Origin: KBS-96 sp049585195 | GTDB lineage: Bacteria > Acidobacteriota > Terriglobia > Bryobacterales > Bryobacteraceae | Assembly (NCBI GenBank): GCA_049585195.1 | Contig: JBAUZG010000326.1 | Location: 16,195-80,194 of the forward strand | Direction of reading: 5' to 3' | Length of the DNA stretch: 64,000 nt | In this document: piece after piece, positions 8,120 through 17,477 of the stretch | Numbering within the stretch: the first letter of the stretch is position 1 | Layout: the number at the start of each line of letters is the position of its first letter | Translations under genes and position numbers: made by a program | The notes under the pieces: generated by a model | Database searches by the model: none | The model's input: only the letters and a program-made list of their open reading frames with translations | What the model was told of the DNA's origin: nothing

Positions 8120-9957
8120 CCGGCCTGGCCCTCGACAAAGAACAAAAGCTCGCGGAGTTCGCCGGTGGCTTCCCGCAATGCCTTAGAATCGCCCGATTCC
8201 AACGCCGATTCAATTTTCTCGTTGAGATTAATCGCCTCCTCGCGATCGTCGTCATGCATCTTGCCAATCAGACGGCGCGAGCGTTCGAGCAGATCAGCGG
8301 TCTCGCGATCCGCCCGCGTTGGAGCCGCGTCGATTGTCACCACCTTGTCCGCCTGCGCGCCTTCACCCGCGGCAGCGGCCATCGCCCGCTCCTCAACCGC
8401 CGCGACGTCGAGCACCCCGTCGCCATACGCCATCTCCGCGCGCTGCTCGTACATCTCCTGAATTCGTCTCCGCCCGGCCGCAATCTCCTCGGGACTTTTT
8501 GCGCGAAGCGCGTTGGCGATCGTAACCTGCTTCGACTTTCCGGTCTGCTTCTCGACGGCTGTCACCTCGAGAATGCCATTCAGATCAAGTCGCATCCGGC
8601 ACAGCAGTTCGCTCGGCTCAAACACCGGAGCCAATCCATCGATCCGGAAATCGCCGACCGGGATGTTCTTCAACGCATCCTCGTCCTCTCCCTGATACAC
8701 CTGAATCTCTACTTCCGTCTGAAAAGGATAACTGGTGCTATAGCTCTCAGTGCGAGTCAACGGCAACGGGACGTTGCGTCGAATAATCGGGCGGTAGCAG
8801 TGCGGGTACGGAACGCCTCCGCGCTCGCCTAGATATGAGATACCGAACGAGTACGGCGATACGTCCACCAGTACGCGGTCGATGCCGTGACCCGACAGGC
8901 GCGAGGCCAGCACCCCTGCGCCTAGCGCGACGCACAAATCGGGATGAACGTCCTGGCGGGGCGTTAGTCCCGTGTGTTCGATCAACAGATCGGTTACCAA
9001 AGGCGTGCGCGTCGAACCTCCCACCAGCAGGATGGCATCCATGTCGCTCGACTTCTGGCCTGCATCACGCAGCGCCCTCGACACGCTATCAAGCGTCGAA
9101 TCCACAAGCGAGCGAATGAGCCCCTCGTATTCGTCCCGCGAAATCTCCATCTCGAGATGAAGCGGCGTGCCATTTTCGATAACCAAGGCCTCTTCGCGGA
9201 TCTTGACGTATCGTTCGAAGCTGAGCTTCTTCTTCGCCTCTTCCGCCGCCCACCATAAACGAGCCTTCGCGGCCGCGTGTCCCTGGCGCAGGTCGATGTC
9301 GTGCTGGCTCTTAAACTCCTGCGCAAGCCGCCCTGCAAGCAGATCGTCGAAATCGTCGCCGCCCAGCCGGTTGTTGCCGTGGCTTGCGAGCACCTCGGTT
9401 ACGTCGCCTTCAACCAAGACAACCGAAACGTCGAACGTGCCACCGCCGAGATCATAGATCAAAACCTTGTGGCGTGTTCCATCGCCATAACCATAGGCCA
9501 AACTGGCGGCAGTGGGTTCATTCAGAATACGAACCACTTCGAGGCCGGCCAAGGCTCCGGCTTCTCGCGTTGCGTTGCGCTGAGCGTCGGAGAAGTAGGC
9601 CGGGACAGTAATGACAGTCCTTTGAGGGCGCTCACCCAGCGCCTGAGCCGCCCATTCCACGAGCTCGCTCAAAATGAGCGCCGAGATTTCCTGCGGCGTG
9701 AACTCCTTTCCACCGAGTGATACCCGCTCATCGGAACCCATTTTGCGCTTGACGCTGCGCACCGTCCGCTCCGGGTACAGCGCCTGTTGATTGCGCGCTG
9801 GTGCGCCCACCAGAAGCTCTCCCGATGCCGACAGCCCAACGCAGGAGGGCAGCATCCGCGTGTCTCCCGGCCCGACCACCCGCGCCTCTCCCTCATGAAA
9901 CGCAGCAATCTCGGAATTCGTCGTGCCTAAGTCAATGCCAACAATCAAGTCGCTCAT
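8116..9957 (-). CDS. Hsp70 family chaperone (DnaK-like)
   Basis: A 613-residue Hsp70. The ATPase domain is intact: phosphate 1 motif GIDLGTTNSEIA (residue 7 on), connect 1 NEPTAASLAYGYG, phosphate 2 YDLGGGTFDVSVV, and the adenosine motif LVGGSTRTPLV. The linker/substrate-binding region is divergent: where DnaK has DVTPLSLGIET this protein has DVSPYSFGISY, and the beta-sandwich continues with EVEIQVYQGEDEDALKN. The lid is shorter than in DnaK (613 versus about 638) and ends FFVEGQAG instead of the EEVKDKK-type tail. It is therefore a specialised paralogue, not housekeeping DnaK. The gene overlaps its upstream GrpE-like neighbour (ATGA) and downstream zinc-ribbon gene (TTGA) by four bases each. 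Confidence 0.93.
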   Translation of the reverse strand: MSDLIVGIDLGTTNSEIAAFHEGEARVVGPGDTRMLPSCVGLSASGELLVGAPARNQQALYPERTVRSVKRKMGSDERVSLGGKEFTPQEISALILSELVEWAAQALGERPQRTVITVPAYFSDAQRNATREAGALAGLEVVRILNEPTAASLAYGYGDGTRHKVLIYDLGGGTFDVSVVLVEGDVTEVLASHGNNRLGGDDFDDLLAGRLAQEFKSQHDIDLRQGHAAAKARLWWAAEEAKKKLSFERYVKIREEALVIENGTPLHLEMEISRDEYEGLIRSLVDSTLDSVSRALRDAGQKSSDMDAILLVGGSTRTPLVTDLLIEHTGLTPRQDVHPDLCVALGAGVLASRLSGHGIDRVLVDVSPYSFGISYLGERGGVPYPHCYRPIIRRNVPLPLTRTESYSTSYPFQTEVEIQVYQGEDEDALKNIPVGDFRIDGLAPVFEPSELLCRMRLDLNGILEVTAVEKQTGKSKQVTIANALRAKSPEEIAAGRRRIQEMYEQRAEMAYGDGVLDVAAVEERAMAAAAGEGAQADKVVTIDAAPTRADRETADLLERSRRLIGKMHDDDREEAINLNEKIESALESGDSKALREATGELRELLFFVEGQAG

Positions 9958-10682
9958 TTTTCATTTCCTTCTTTCGGTTCGACTGATACCTTGACCTCCG
10001 CGGAACGGAATACCGCGCCATTCCACTCGTATCCGGTTCGATAAATTTCCAGAACCGTGCCTTCCGGAACTGCTTCCGATTCCTGTTTCTCGACCGCGTT
10101 CATCGAATGCGGATCGAATGGTTGTCCAAGTGGGCGAATCGGCCGCGCATTGAACTCGTCGAGCATCTGATCGAGACGCTCGAGACAAAGTTCGTATCCC
10201 CTGATTAGTGCAGCGGCCGCCTTTCCAAACGAATCGGCGCCGGGTCTGGCAAGGAGGCGCGAGAGCCAGCCCTTCGAACTTTTCGAGATGACTGCGTCAC
10301 TTTCCTTGGCCGACTGCAGCCCGCGCTCCATACGGTCGCGCAGATCGACGAGCGAACCGAGAATCTCTCTCCGGCAGCACCGCTCGGCCTCGCGTTCGAT
10401 GCCGCGCTCCCGTTCGCGATGCGCGGAGCTTATTTCATCCGCAATCCGCGCGGTTTGCGAATCAATCGCCGCGGTAAGCTCCTTGAAAGTCCGGCCCTGA
10501 AGCTTTACTTCTTGCGTAAGAGCCGTCATCGATGCCCAAAGCGCGTACGAGCTTGCCTCACCGCGCGCGCCGTCCGTATCGGCAGTGCCCGAGGTAACCG
10601 CCGATAGAATTTCCGCTTCGATTCCCTCCGGCGGTTGCTCTGCTTCGAGCGCGCTGTCAAGCCACTCCTCGAAGCGGCTCAT
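9954..10682 (-). CDS. GrpE-like nucleotide exchange factor
   Basis: I place the start at the ATG of MSRFEEWLD (10682) because GGGAG sits six bases upstream; a GTG at 10736 in the same frame would add 18 residues and overlap the J-domain gene. The 242-residue product has an N-terminal charged helical part, a long coiled-coil-like centre (residues about 60-130), and a clear GrpE C-terminal beta domain: PFDPHSMNAVEKQE, then VPEGTVLEIYRTGYEWNG and an ending strand that in GrpE contacts Hsp70. The insert around GWLSRLLARPGAD is unusual for GrpE. It should exchange nucleotide on the Hsp70 encoded next, whose start overlaps its stop by four bases. Confidence 0.88.
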   Translation of the reverse strand: MSRFEEWLDSALEAEQPPEGIEAEILSAVTSGTADTDGARGEASSYALWASMTALTQEVKLQGRTFKELTAAIDSQTARIADEISSAHRERERGIEREAERCCRREILGSLVDLRDRMERGLQSAKESDAVISKSSKGWLSRLLARPGADSFGKAAAALIRGYELCLERLDQMLDEFNARPIRPLGQPFDPHSMNAVEKQESEAVPEGTVLEIYRTGYEWNGAVFRSAEVKVSVEPKEGNEK

Positions 10683-10708
10683 AATCTGCTCCCGGGTCAA
10701 TCCGGCGA

Positions 10709-10996
10709 TCACGCTCGTTTCAATGCCTCCAGCCACGGACCCGGACCCACGAACCGCCGCTCAGGTTCCAAGCCCGCAAATAAGGAAGATAGCGGCGCGG
10801 ACGGATCGGAGACAGACAGCATCTCGCGGATGCGCCGGCGCGGATCGCGAAGAGTTTCAAATGCATCGCGAATTCGCTCGAATTCCTCCGGCGACCGGTC
10901 GGGTGGGTGCTCCTTCACCTTCTTTAGATACGCAGCTCGAATCTCTTCATCGCTGGCGTTCTCGGCTAGGCCGAATACTTCCGTAGCGTTCATCAC
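10709..10996 (-). CDS. Mini J-domain protein with HPPD in place of HPD
   Basis: A 95-residue protein, essentially one J domain: helix I (ATEVFGLAENASDEEIRAAY), helix II (LKKVKE), then the loop HPPDRSPEEF where the usual catalytic HPD tripeptide is HPPD, then helix III (FERIRDAFETLRDP). A short tail follows, with no Gly/Phe or zinc-finger region as in DnaJ. J domains stimulate Hsp70 ATP hydrolysis. The GTG at 10996 and ATG at 10993 are adjacent; the ATG shares one base with the upstream stop. It lies between the large helical-repeat gene and the GrpE-like gene, so it is probably the dedicated J partner of this Hsp70. Confidence 0.85.
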   Translation of the reverse strand: MMNATEVFGLAENASDEEIRAAYLKKVKEHPPDRSPEEFERIRDAFETLRDPRRRIREMLSVSDPSAPLSSLFAGLEPERRFVGPGPWLEALKRA

Positions 10997-13611
10997 TTTC
11001 TCCTGCTCCTGCGATTTGCCGGTTCGGGCAACATTCCCTCGCCACTCAGCCGCGCGATCAATTCCTCGAGGCTTTCGCCCTTCTGAACCGCGCGCGCCGT
11101 TTCTTCCAGCAAGATCCTGGCGATCTCGGGTGGCATGTCTTCGGGAATCTCAAATCCTCCCGCCACATCGCCTTCGTCGAAATCGTAGTCTTCGTCGTCC
11201 TCAAAATCGTCGAACCCATCGATCGTTTCGCCGCGCTCTCGTCGGCAGTCGGGACAGTTGCACAACTTGCGGCCTACGATCGAACGGTACTGCGGCCCCT
11301 GCCGGCCACCTTTCGGATACGTCGAGGATTTCTTTTCCGTTTCGAGGACCTCGGACAGTTGCGCCGCCGTCAGTTCGATAGACCCGTCGTTGAAGGGGAA
11401 GCGCAGCAAGTCCCTCGCTTTTGCAGCCAGATCGTGCTGGCCCTGCTCGCGTGCGACCTTGGCCGCCGCCGCGGCGCAAATCATGCGGCGTTCGAAATTC
11501 CACTCAGGCAACGATCGCGCGCGAAGGAACAGAAACTGTGCATGAGCGGAGCCGCCGCGCTCCAGACCGGCCGCCGAAATAGCGTATGCGAATTCTCGCT
11601 CGTTCGCGTCGAGCGCCGCGTCCCCCAGGGTTTGAAGCTGCGTCACATCGAGTTTCGAGTGCGTACGCCGAAATTGCCGCGCGGTTTCGGCCAGCCAGCC
11701 CGGCGGGAGTCGGAGCGAGAACTGTACATCCCCTGCTAGCGCTGCTATCCGCGCGACGGCTGCCGGCAGTATAGCTCGCTCGTTCTTCGCAAGTTTCCCT
11801 ACCTTTTGCAATCCGTGCAACTCAGTGCGCTTCGAAGCAGTCGCAACCGCAAAAATCAAAAGCTCCGCGGCGGCGCGGCTCTCAAGCAGCCGCTCGATAT
11901 CGGAGCGCCGCGTTTGGGTCTGCGCGAAATCTCCCTGCAACGCGGCTGTCAGATAACCTAAGGCCGCGACGAACGCCAGCCGGTCACCCTGTTGAGCTTG
12001 CGGCAACGCGCAAAGCTCTTTCAGGCTCTTCTCGGCTAAGCTGGCCTTCTTTCGCTCGATGCATCGTATGACGTTTCCGGCCAGAAGCCGCAGTCGCGCC
12101 CGCCGCACTTCAGGATTCACGCCATCGAGCCGCTCCGCCTTAACCAGATATTGGAGAGCTGTCGTAAATGCGTCCCGTTGCTCGAAGTCCGTCATCAGGA
12201 AGAGGACCGGCTCAATATCTTGCGGGCAGATTTTGTGCCAGGCTTCCGCAACCGGTCGTGCGTTGGCGTCTTTCGTTTCCTTCGCCCATTCCATCCATTG
12301 CGAGAATGCCTCGGAATGAGGATCGAGAGCGCACGCACGTTCGTACAATTTTTGCGGACGAATGAAAAACAGGTCGTCGGACGTGTGCCCGTTCGAGCCG
12401 CGCGCCGATTGCTCGAAAGACCGAATGACCCTCTCAGGAACATCCCGCAACAATTTCGCCATGTGTAGATACAGCGCGGCGACTGCGGTTCCGTTCGGAG
12501 AGAACCATCCTTCTTCCACCGCCTTCAACCGGAAATCGTTCCACCGCGCGCAAGCCAAAAGAAGGTCGGAGGGATGGTCAGATTGCTGCTCGAGAGCGCG
12601 AGCAAACAAGCGGCAGAAGTAAGCGTCGTGGCGGGCCGGCCCGCCCAGCGCTCCTCTTGTCTTTTCGACATCCAGTTCCTCCAGGGCGGCGCGCACCGAA
12701 ATATGTTGCTTCAACCGCTCGAGCTGGGCTGGCGCGTTCTTGCGGCACGCCTGCACAACCGCGCGTATCGCGTTCAGAATGCGGCCATCGTGTTCGGCCG
12801 ATTCGAATGCGTTGTCGAGTTCTCCGATCGCATGTTTCAGCGCCGGCACATCGCCTGTAACTTGAGATACGAGTTCCGCGCTCGCAGCCTGCAGTCGCCG
12901 GTCACCCCTGCCCTCGAGCATCGAATGAATTGCCGGAACAAGGCGCGCCGCCGCCGACTCAGGCTTGATTCGATCTAAATACCGCCGGCACGCTTCGTCA
13001 TCGCGCCGATACAGAGAAGCGATCGACCAAACCAGCATCTTCCAAGGCGCGAGCGGCGAACGCCGTGAAACTTCCGCGAGCGTTAACGCTTCATCAGTAA
13101 CCGGACCGCTCGTCACCGCCTCGAAAGCCTTCTCGAGCGCGGCCGCGGCCTGCCGCAACGAATGCTCCAAGGGAAGAGCCGGACACTCGGCTAACGCCGC
13201 AAGATCCGTTACTTGCTCTTGAATGGCAAGCTCGATGGCGGCGCGTTGCTCTTCCGCGAGCGTCGGGTCGTTCAGTGGCGCGATCAATTGTTCGAGCTTG
13301 CCTGCGCGGGCTGCGGCCGACGCCGTTAAACCAGCAAGTCGGCTGCGAGCGGCAGGATAGCGCTCGCGCACTAGATCGAGAAGCGCGTTCGCCTCCACTG
13401 CCAGGTTCTGGCGTATCAAATCTTGTATTCGGCCCGCGTAGGCATCGATCAGCAGCGCTTCCGAAGCGGCGGAACGATACATTTTGTGCACGTCCTTCGC
13501 CTGTTCGAGCGCAGTTTTATGCCTCGCGTTAGCAATCAGTTGCCGGACACGAGTCACCGCCGATGTGAAGGCTTGCTCTTCTGACGTCTGATGCACGCAG
13601 TTCGGCCTCAC
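10993..13611 (-). CDS. Large helical-repeat (TPR-like) protein heading the Hsp70 operon
   Basis: An 872-residue, Ala/Leu/Arg-rich, almost wholly helical protein with degenerate TPR-like hairpins throughout (for example YRDDEACRRYLDRI-type and FTTALQYLVKAERLDGVNPE stretches). No signal peptide or membrane segment is visible. Near residue 775 there is a CNCPDCRRERGE motif, possibly metal binding, followed by a very acidic linker (DDFEDDEDYDFDEGD) and a helical, basic end (NRRSRRK). The start is GTG with a GAGAGAAAGA purine tract just upstream. Its stop overlaps the J-domain gene. It could be a scaffold or client adaptor for the chaperone machine; this is inferred from position only. Confidence 0.65.
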   Translation of the reverse strand: MRPNCVHQTSEEQAFTSAVTRVRQLIANARHKTALEQAKDVHKMYRSAASEALLIDAYAGRIQDLIRQNLAVEANALLDLVRERYPAARSRLAGLTASAAARAGKLEQLIAPLNDPTLAEEQRAAIELAIQEQVTDLAALAECPALPLEHSLRQAAAALEKAFEAVTSGPVTDEALTLAEVSRRSPLAPWKMLVWSIASLYRRDDEACRRYLDRIKPESAAARLVPAIHSMLEGRGDRRLQAASAELVSQVTGDVPALKHAIGELDNAFESAEHDGRILNAIRAVVQACRKNAPAQLERLKQHISVRAALEELDVEKTRGALGGPARHDAYFCRLFARALEQQSDHPSDLLLACARWNDFRLKAVEEGWFSPNGTAVAALYLHMAKLLRDVPERVIRSFEQSARGSNGHTSDDLFFIRPQKLYERACALDPHSEAFSQWMEWAKETKDANARPVAEAWHKICPQDIEPVLFLMTDFEQRDAFTTALQYLVKAERLDGVNPEVRRARLRLLAGNVIRCIERKKASLAEKSLKELCALPQAQQGDRLAFVAALGYLTAALQGDFAQTQTRRSDIERLLESRAAAELLIFAVATASKRTELHGLQKVGKLAKNERAILPAAVARIAALAGDVQFSLRLPPGWLAETARQFRRTHSKLDVTQLQTLGDAALDANEREFAYAISAAGLERGGSAHAQFLFLRARSLPEWNFERRMICAAAAAKVAREQGQHDLAAKARDLLRFPFNDGSIELTAAQLSEVLETEKKSSTYPKGGRQGPQYRSIVGRKLCNCPDCRRERGETIDGFDDFEDDEDYDFDEGDVAGGFEIPEDMPPEIARILLEETARAVQKGESLEELIARLSGEGMLPEPANRRSRRK

Positions 13612-13625
13612 TCTTTCTCTCGGGG

Positions 13626-13644
13626 GGCTAGAACCATACTAGCC
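13626..13644. other. Small hairpin between the mannosidase and chaperone genes
   Basis: GGCTAG-7 bases-CTAGCC in the 59-base gap between the two minus-strand genes. It has no T run on the minus strand, so it may be a weak terminator, a processing site, or chance. Confidence 0.3.
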
Positions 13645-13670
13645 GAGCTGCCGAAAATTCTCAGCGTCTG

Positions 13671-16600
13671 TCATTTTGAATCCGAGCCGGAAGCGTCAGC
13701 GACCTTGATTGGTTTATGCCCTAAATCGGCATACGGCTGAGGTTCGGTCCGTTTCAGCGTGTCGAACAGCGGCTGAACTGGCTTCACCACCGGATTCTCG
13801 TCTACCACCGAAATCGCCAGCACCCGCACCTTAGGGTTATCCGGCAGTCGAAGCGTCCGAGCGTTTCGAGGTATGTCGATGCCGTATGCAAACAGATACG
13901 AATATTGATACGGCTCGTTCAATCCCGACGCCGTGTGATGATGCGACGCATACCAGGCAATATCGGCGGGTTTGACGTAGCCGGCCTCAAGCCCCGCGTA
14001 ATCTTCCGGATAGCGCGGCGACCACTGCTTGGGCCAGTCCGCCGGTTTCGGCCATGCCGCATGATTCGCCGAGAATGCCCAATCACGTTGCGGCTCATTT
14101 TTCCAGATGCGCGTATCCCACTGGCCGACAAACCCGCCCCAATTTTGAATATTCAAATCGAATGACTTCTCACCAACCTGGAATCTGGCTCGCTGGTCTC
14201 CATCGGTTGAAGCGGCGAGGATATATATGCGGTTGTAGTGACCGGAAGGCAGATCAATACTCTGCCCCTTCGCGCTTACAGCGTTCGGAACCCCCGTCTT
14301 AGCCGGTCCGAGTTGAAATTGAACACCGTTATGTTGCATTCGAGCGGGCAGCATCTCGGCAGGCAGGGCGTTCCCATTGCCGTCGAATCCGCCGCCATCG
14401 GTTTTCGTATCATCGTCGCTCGCGACTGCTAAATCGTAACTAAGAGATACCGGTTGGGACTCGACATCCTGCAGCTTCTCAGGAGCCGAACCGAGGCGTA
14501 AAGCGAACGACCGCGGCTGAAACGGCGTGAACGACGTCACCAGCGCGCCGTCATTGACTGTAGCCGGTCCGATAGGTTGCTCCTGGCCATTGATCTCGCG
14601 CGCCTCAACAACCGGCCCCGCGAAAGACACTTCAACATTCTGAGCCGGACGGCCATCGAGTTCCACCATGCGCAGAACCATTTCATCGCTCGATTCCGCC
14701 TTCTTCACAGCCAGCACCCGAATACGCGAGTTCTTCAGACGCACAAGCGAGAACGTCTTGCCGAGCGCACCGGAGTGCTTCGGGCTTTCAAACGCCATCA
14801 GCGGGTCGTTTAGCCGATACGCTTGCCAATCTGTCTGCGCTTCGCGCCAATCGCCGCGATGTCCCGTTAAACCAAAGACAAATTCGTGGTGCCCCCAATC
14901 CTGGTTGGCTTGATCGGTAAACTCTGGTGGCCGGCCGTTCCCCCTGGGCTGTATACCCGGCGTTCGCATCAGTGTCAACCGAAGCGTGTTGGCATTCGGC
15001 TTGTCGGATCCATTCTTGAAACCTGTCAGAATCGTCGCGCCAAATGTGCCGCTAGCGTCCGTTAGGTCAATCCAGCGATGCGTAGCAACTTCAAACTGGC
15101 GCTCGCTTGCCGTCGGCCGCTCGACCGTGCCGATATCCCAGTTGTACGTCGCGTTTTCATTTGAAGCGCTAAGCGGAAATGTCGCCTTGAGATTGGCAGC
15201 GAGCGCTCTCCAATCGATCTCATTTCCAAACTCCACTCGATTACCGGCGTCGCCCTCCGAAAGACTGATCGATTGAACAAATGTGGAATTCTCGGCATGC
15301 CGCGTCACTTCAAGCGAGACGCGAACCGGCCCATTCTCTTTAATGCGAACCCGAGGCGTGCCGCCCGCATAAGCGCGCGGAGCTGCTTGCTCCTGATCGA
15401 AATCCATGTTCCAGGCGGGCCATTGGCGAGGACTATCGGTCGAAATCGCCAACCGCATCGGTGCTCCGAGCAATTCCTTATTCAGACTCTTATCGAATAT
15501 GCTCGCCACGTCTCCATCTGCATTTACCTTTACGCGATAGCGCTCATTTTCGAGCGACGATTCGGTGATCTTCAGCGCCGAAGCGGAGCCGCTGCCTGAA
15601 GGCTCAACATCGTATACCGCATAGCCGACCGAAGGAACCTTCGCCAGAAACAGCACATTGCCGCTTTCCACTTGCGAGAGAACTTCCTTGCCATCCGGGC
15701 CAACGACGCGGACGGCCTTTGGCGTTCCCCCGGAAAATGGGAGCTGAGCTTCCACCACGTCTTCACGCGCCACATTCAGCGGATTGTAGACGACAACCGG
15801 CACGCCTTTCGTTTGCGTGTTCATGCCCGAGGCGATCACCCCGGTTGCATCGGTCACAATACCGGCGAACTGATTCAGTGCGATGATGTCGTCGTTCCAG
15901 GCAAACTCATAAGCGCGCGGAGTTGCGGTCCCGGCAGCCGTATCGTGAAAGTGCCCGCCCATCTCCAAAGTCCAGGCATTGTTGAGTTCAGCCTGTGGGT
16001 AGGCTCGCCCTCCCATCCATTGCGCTGCGACAGACGCTTTCTCGGCGGCATCGGCCAGCAGTTCGCCCTTCATAATCCAACGCTTGTGATAGGCCTCGGA
16101 CGTCAACGAGCCGGCGGAATGATTGATTAACTCGAGATCGCCCTTGTATTGCGGCAGGCGCGATGTCATCTCCGGCTTAATATCTTTGAACATCTGGTCC
16201 GCGGCGGATTCGATCACGTGAACCGGGCCATCGCCGACCTGTACCTTAGGCCCGGTAGATTGCTGGGGCTCTTCTGCCGGTTGCGGACCAAAGCGAGGCC
16301 GGGGCGGTGGCGGCAACACCGTTTCGCTTTTCGTAACGATCGCCTCCAGAAGCCGAACCGTTGATTCTTGCGTGGCTCCGCCCGTATCGCCAGTGCCCAC
16401 GTAATGATAATCGGCGTATACGCCTGTCACTTTGCCATCGAGATCGATGCGCTTCACCCAGTTCTGTTCCAGTTCTCTCGGCCGCTGAAGAAGGCGCAAC
16501 TGCTGCGGCGTCAGGTGAGCTTTTTCCTCGTCTGTCAACTGGGGCGGCGGAGGCGGCGGTCCCGGTTCCTTACTGAGATCGGTGTAGACATTCGAGGTGT

Positions 16601-17276
16601 AACTGCCGGGATTGAGCGCGGCAATGACCGATTTGCCGTCAGGTCCAATCCATAGTCCAACGTTGAAAGGAATGCCCTCAGGCGTATTCTCCGGTGAACC
16701 CGGGCCGCCCACCTTCGGAGCTGGCTGCCACGCCGCGCTCAGCTTCTGTGTGGAAAAGCCCCTTACGCCGGCATGCGCCAATATGCTCGGTAAGGAAGCC
16801 GGAAATCCGAAACAGTCCGGCAGCATGTATTCGTCGCTGGCCTTTCCAAATTCGTTCCGAAACCATGTGTTGCCATAGAGGATTTGCCGGATGATGCCTT
16901 CCGCGCTCGGAAGGTTCACATCGCCTTCCTCCATCGACGACCCGGCCGGATACCATCGCCCGGCTTCCACATATTGCTTCATCCGCGCATAATCCGACGG
17001 GTAATACTCTTTCATTAGCCGGTAGCGATTCGCGCCAGTCCAGTTGAAAATATAGTGCGGGTATTTTTCGATGTAATCGAAATTGACTCGCATCGTTTTC
17101 AGCAGGTATTCGCTAATCGTCTGCGGAAATTCCCATCGCCATTGCGTATCGAGATGCGCGTAAGGAACGACGTACAGCGTCGGATCTTTGCGAATATCGG
17201 GAGCCGTCATCGTTTGGGCGGCCAGTGTCGCTGCCAAGGCAATCGAAGAGACGAAAAGCGCCTTTCGGAAATGCAT
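13671..17276 (-). CDS. Secreted GH38-family alpha-mannosidase-like protein
   Basis: A 1201-residue protein with an N-terminal signal peptide (hydrophobic stretch ALFVSSIALAATLAAQ). The GH38 catalytic domain begins right after it: zinc-binding HLDTQW (H41, D43) and the nucleophile region LPDCFGFPASLP (D154). A histidine-rich segment GGHFHDTAAGTATPRA fits the second metal-ligand region of the family. Central beta domains typical of GH38 follow, then an extended C-terminal region of several hundred residues (from about 930) that I cannot assign. Proline-rich inserts (PPPPPP, near residue 240) are unusual. GH38 enzymes remove alpha-mannosyl residues; the export signal suggests action on polysaccharides or glycoproteins outside the cytoplasm. 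Confidence 0.87.
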   Translation of the reverse strand: MHFRKALFVSSIALAATLAAQTMTAPDIRKDPTLYVVPYAHLDTQWRWEFPQTISEYLLKTMRVNFDYIEKYPHYIFNWTGANRYRLMKEYYPSDYARMKQYVEAGRWYPAGSSMEEGDVNLPSAEGIIRQILYGNTWFRNEFGKASDEYMLPDCFGFPASLPSILAHAGVRGFSTQKLSAAWQPAPKVGGPGSPENTPEGIPFNVGLWIGPDGKSVIAALNPGSYTSNVYTDLSKEPGPPPPPPQLTDEEKAHLTPQQLRLLQRPRELEQNWVKRIDLDGKVTGVYADYHYVGTGDTGGATQESTVRLLEAIVTKSETVLPPPPRPRFGPQPAEEPQQSTGPKVQVGDGPVHVIESAADQMFKDIKPEMTSRLPQYKGDLELINHSAGSLTSEAYHKRWIMKGELLADAAEKASVAAQWMGGRAYPQAELNNAWTLEMGGHFHDTAAGTATPRAYEFAWNDDIIALNQFAGIVTDATGVIASGMNTQTKGVPVVVYNPLNVAREDVVEAQLPFSGGTPKAVRVVGPDGKEVLSQVESGNVLFLAKVPSVGYAVYDVEPSGSGSASALKITESSLENERYRVKVNADGDVASIFDKSLNKELLGAPMRLAISTDSPRQWPAWNMDFDQEQAAPRAYAGGTPRVRIKENGPVRVSLEVTRHAENSTFVQSISLSEGDAGNRVEFGNEIDWRALAANLKATFPLSASNENATYNWDIGTVERPTASERQFEVATHRWIDLTDASGTFGATILTGFKNGSDKPNANTLRLTLMRTPGIQPRGNGRPPEFTDQANQDWGHHEFVFGLTGHRGDWREAQTDWQAYRLNDPLMAFESPKHSGALGKTFSLVRLKNSRIRVLAVKKAESSDEMVLRMVELDGRPAQNVEVSFAGPVVEAREINGQEQPIGPATVNDGALVTSFTPFQPRSFALRLGSAPEKLQDVESQPVSLSYDLAVASDDDTKTDGGGFDGNGNALPAEMLPARMQHNGVQFQLGPAKTGVPNAVSAKGQSIDLPSGHYNRIYILAASTDGDQRARFQVGEKSFDLNIQNWGGFVGQWDTRIWKNEPQRDWAFSANHAAWPKPADWPKQWSPRYPEDYAGLEAGYVKPADIAWYASHHHTASGLNEPYQYSYLFAYGIDIPRNARTLRLPDNPKVRVLAISVVDENPVVKPVQPLFDTLKRTEPQPYADLGHKPIKVADASGSDSK

Positions 17277-17477
17277 AGTCTTTATTACATCGCGCGCACA
17301 ACGCCACCAAACGGCTGTGCGCTATAGCAAGCGACTATATCACTCGTGTGTCTGGAGTTCCGATATTTCGCAAGCGTCGCGCGGTAGCCTTCAGCTCACC
17401 GTGGCGCCCCCATGTCATTGAATTGAAACGTCCCGGCGCTAGACTAATCGAGTACTCAACCAACCGAGACAAACTCC

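Noticed and set aside
10635..11381. A 248-codon plus-strand frame over the J-domain and GrpE-like genes
   Set aside because: Arg/Ser-rich antisense shadow typical of GC-rich DNA; the minus-strand genes have clear families.
17411..17430. A possible Pho box (TGTCAT) upstream of pstS
   Set aside because: Only one half-site is present with no second unit at an 11-base distance.
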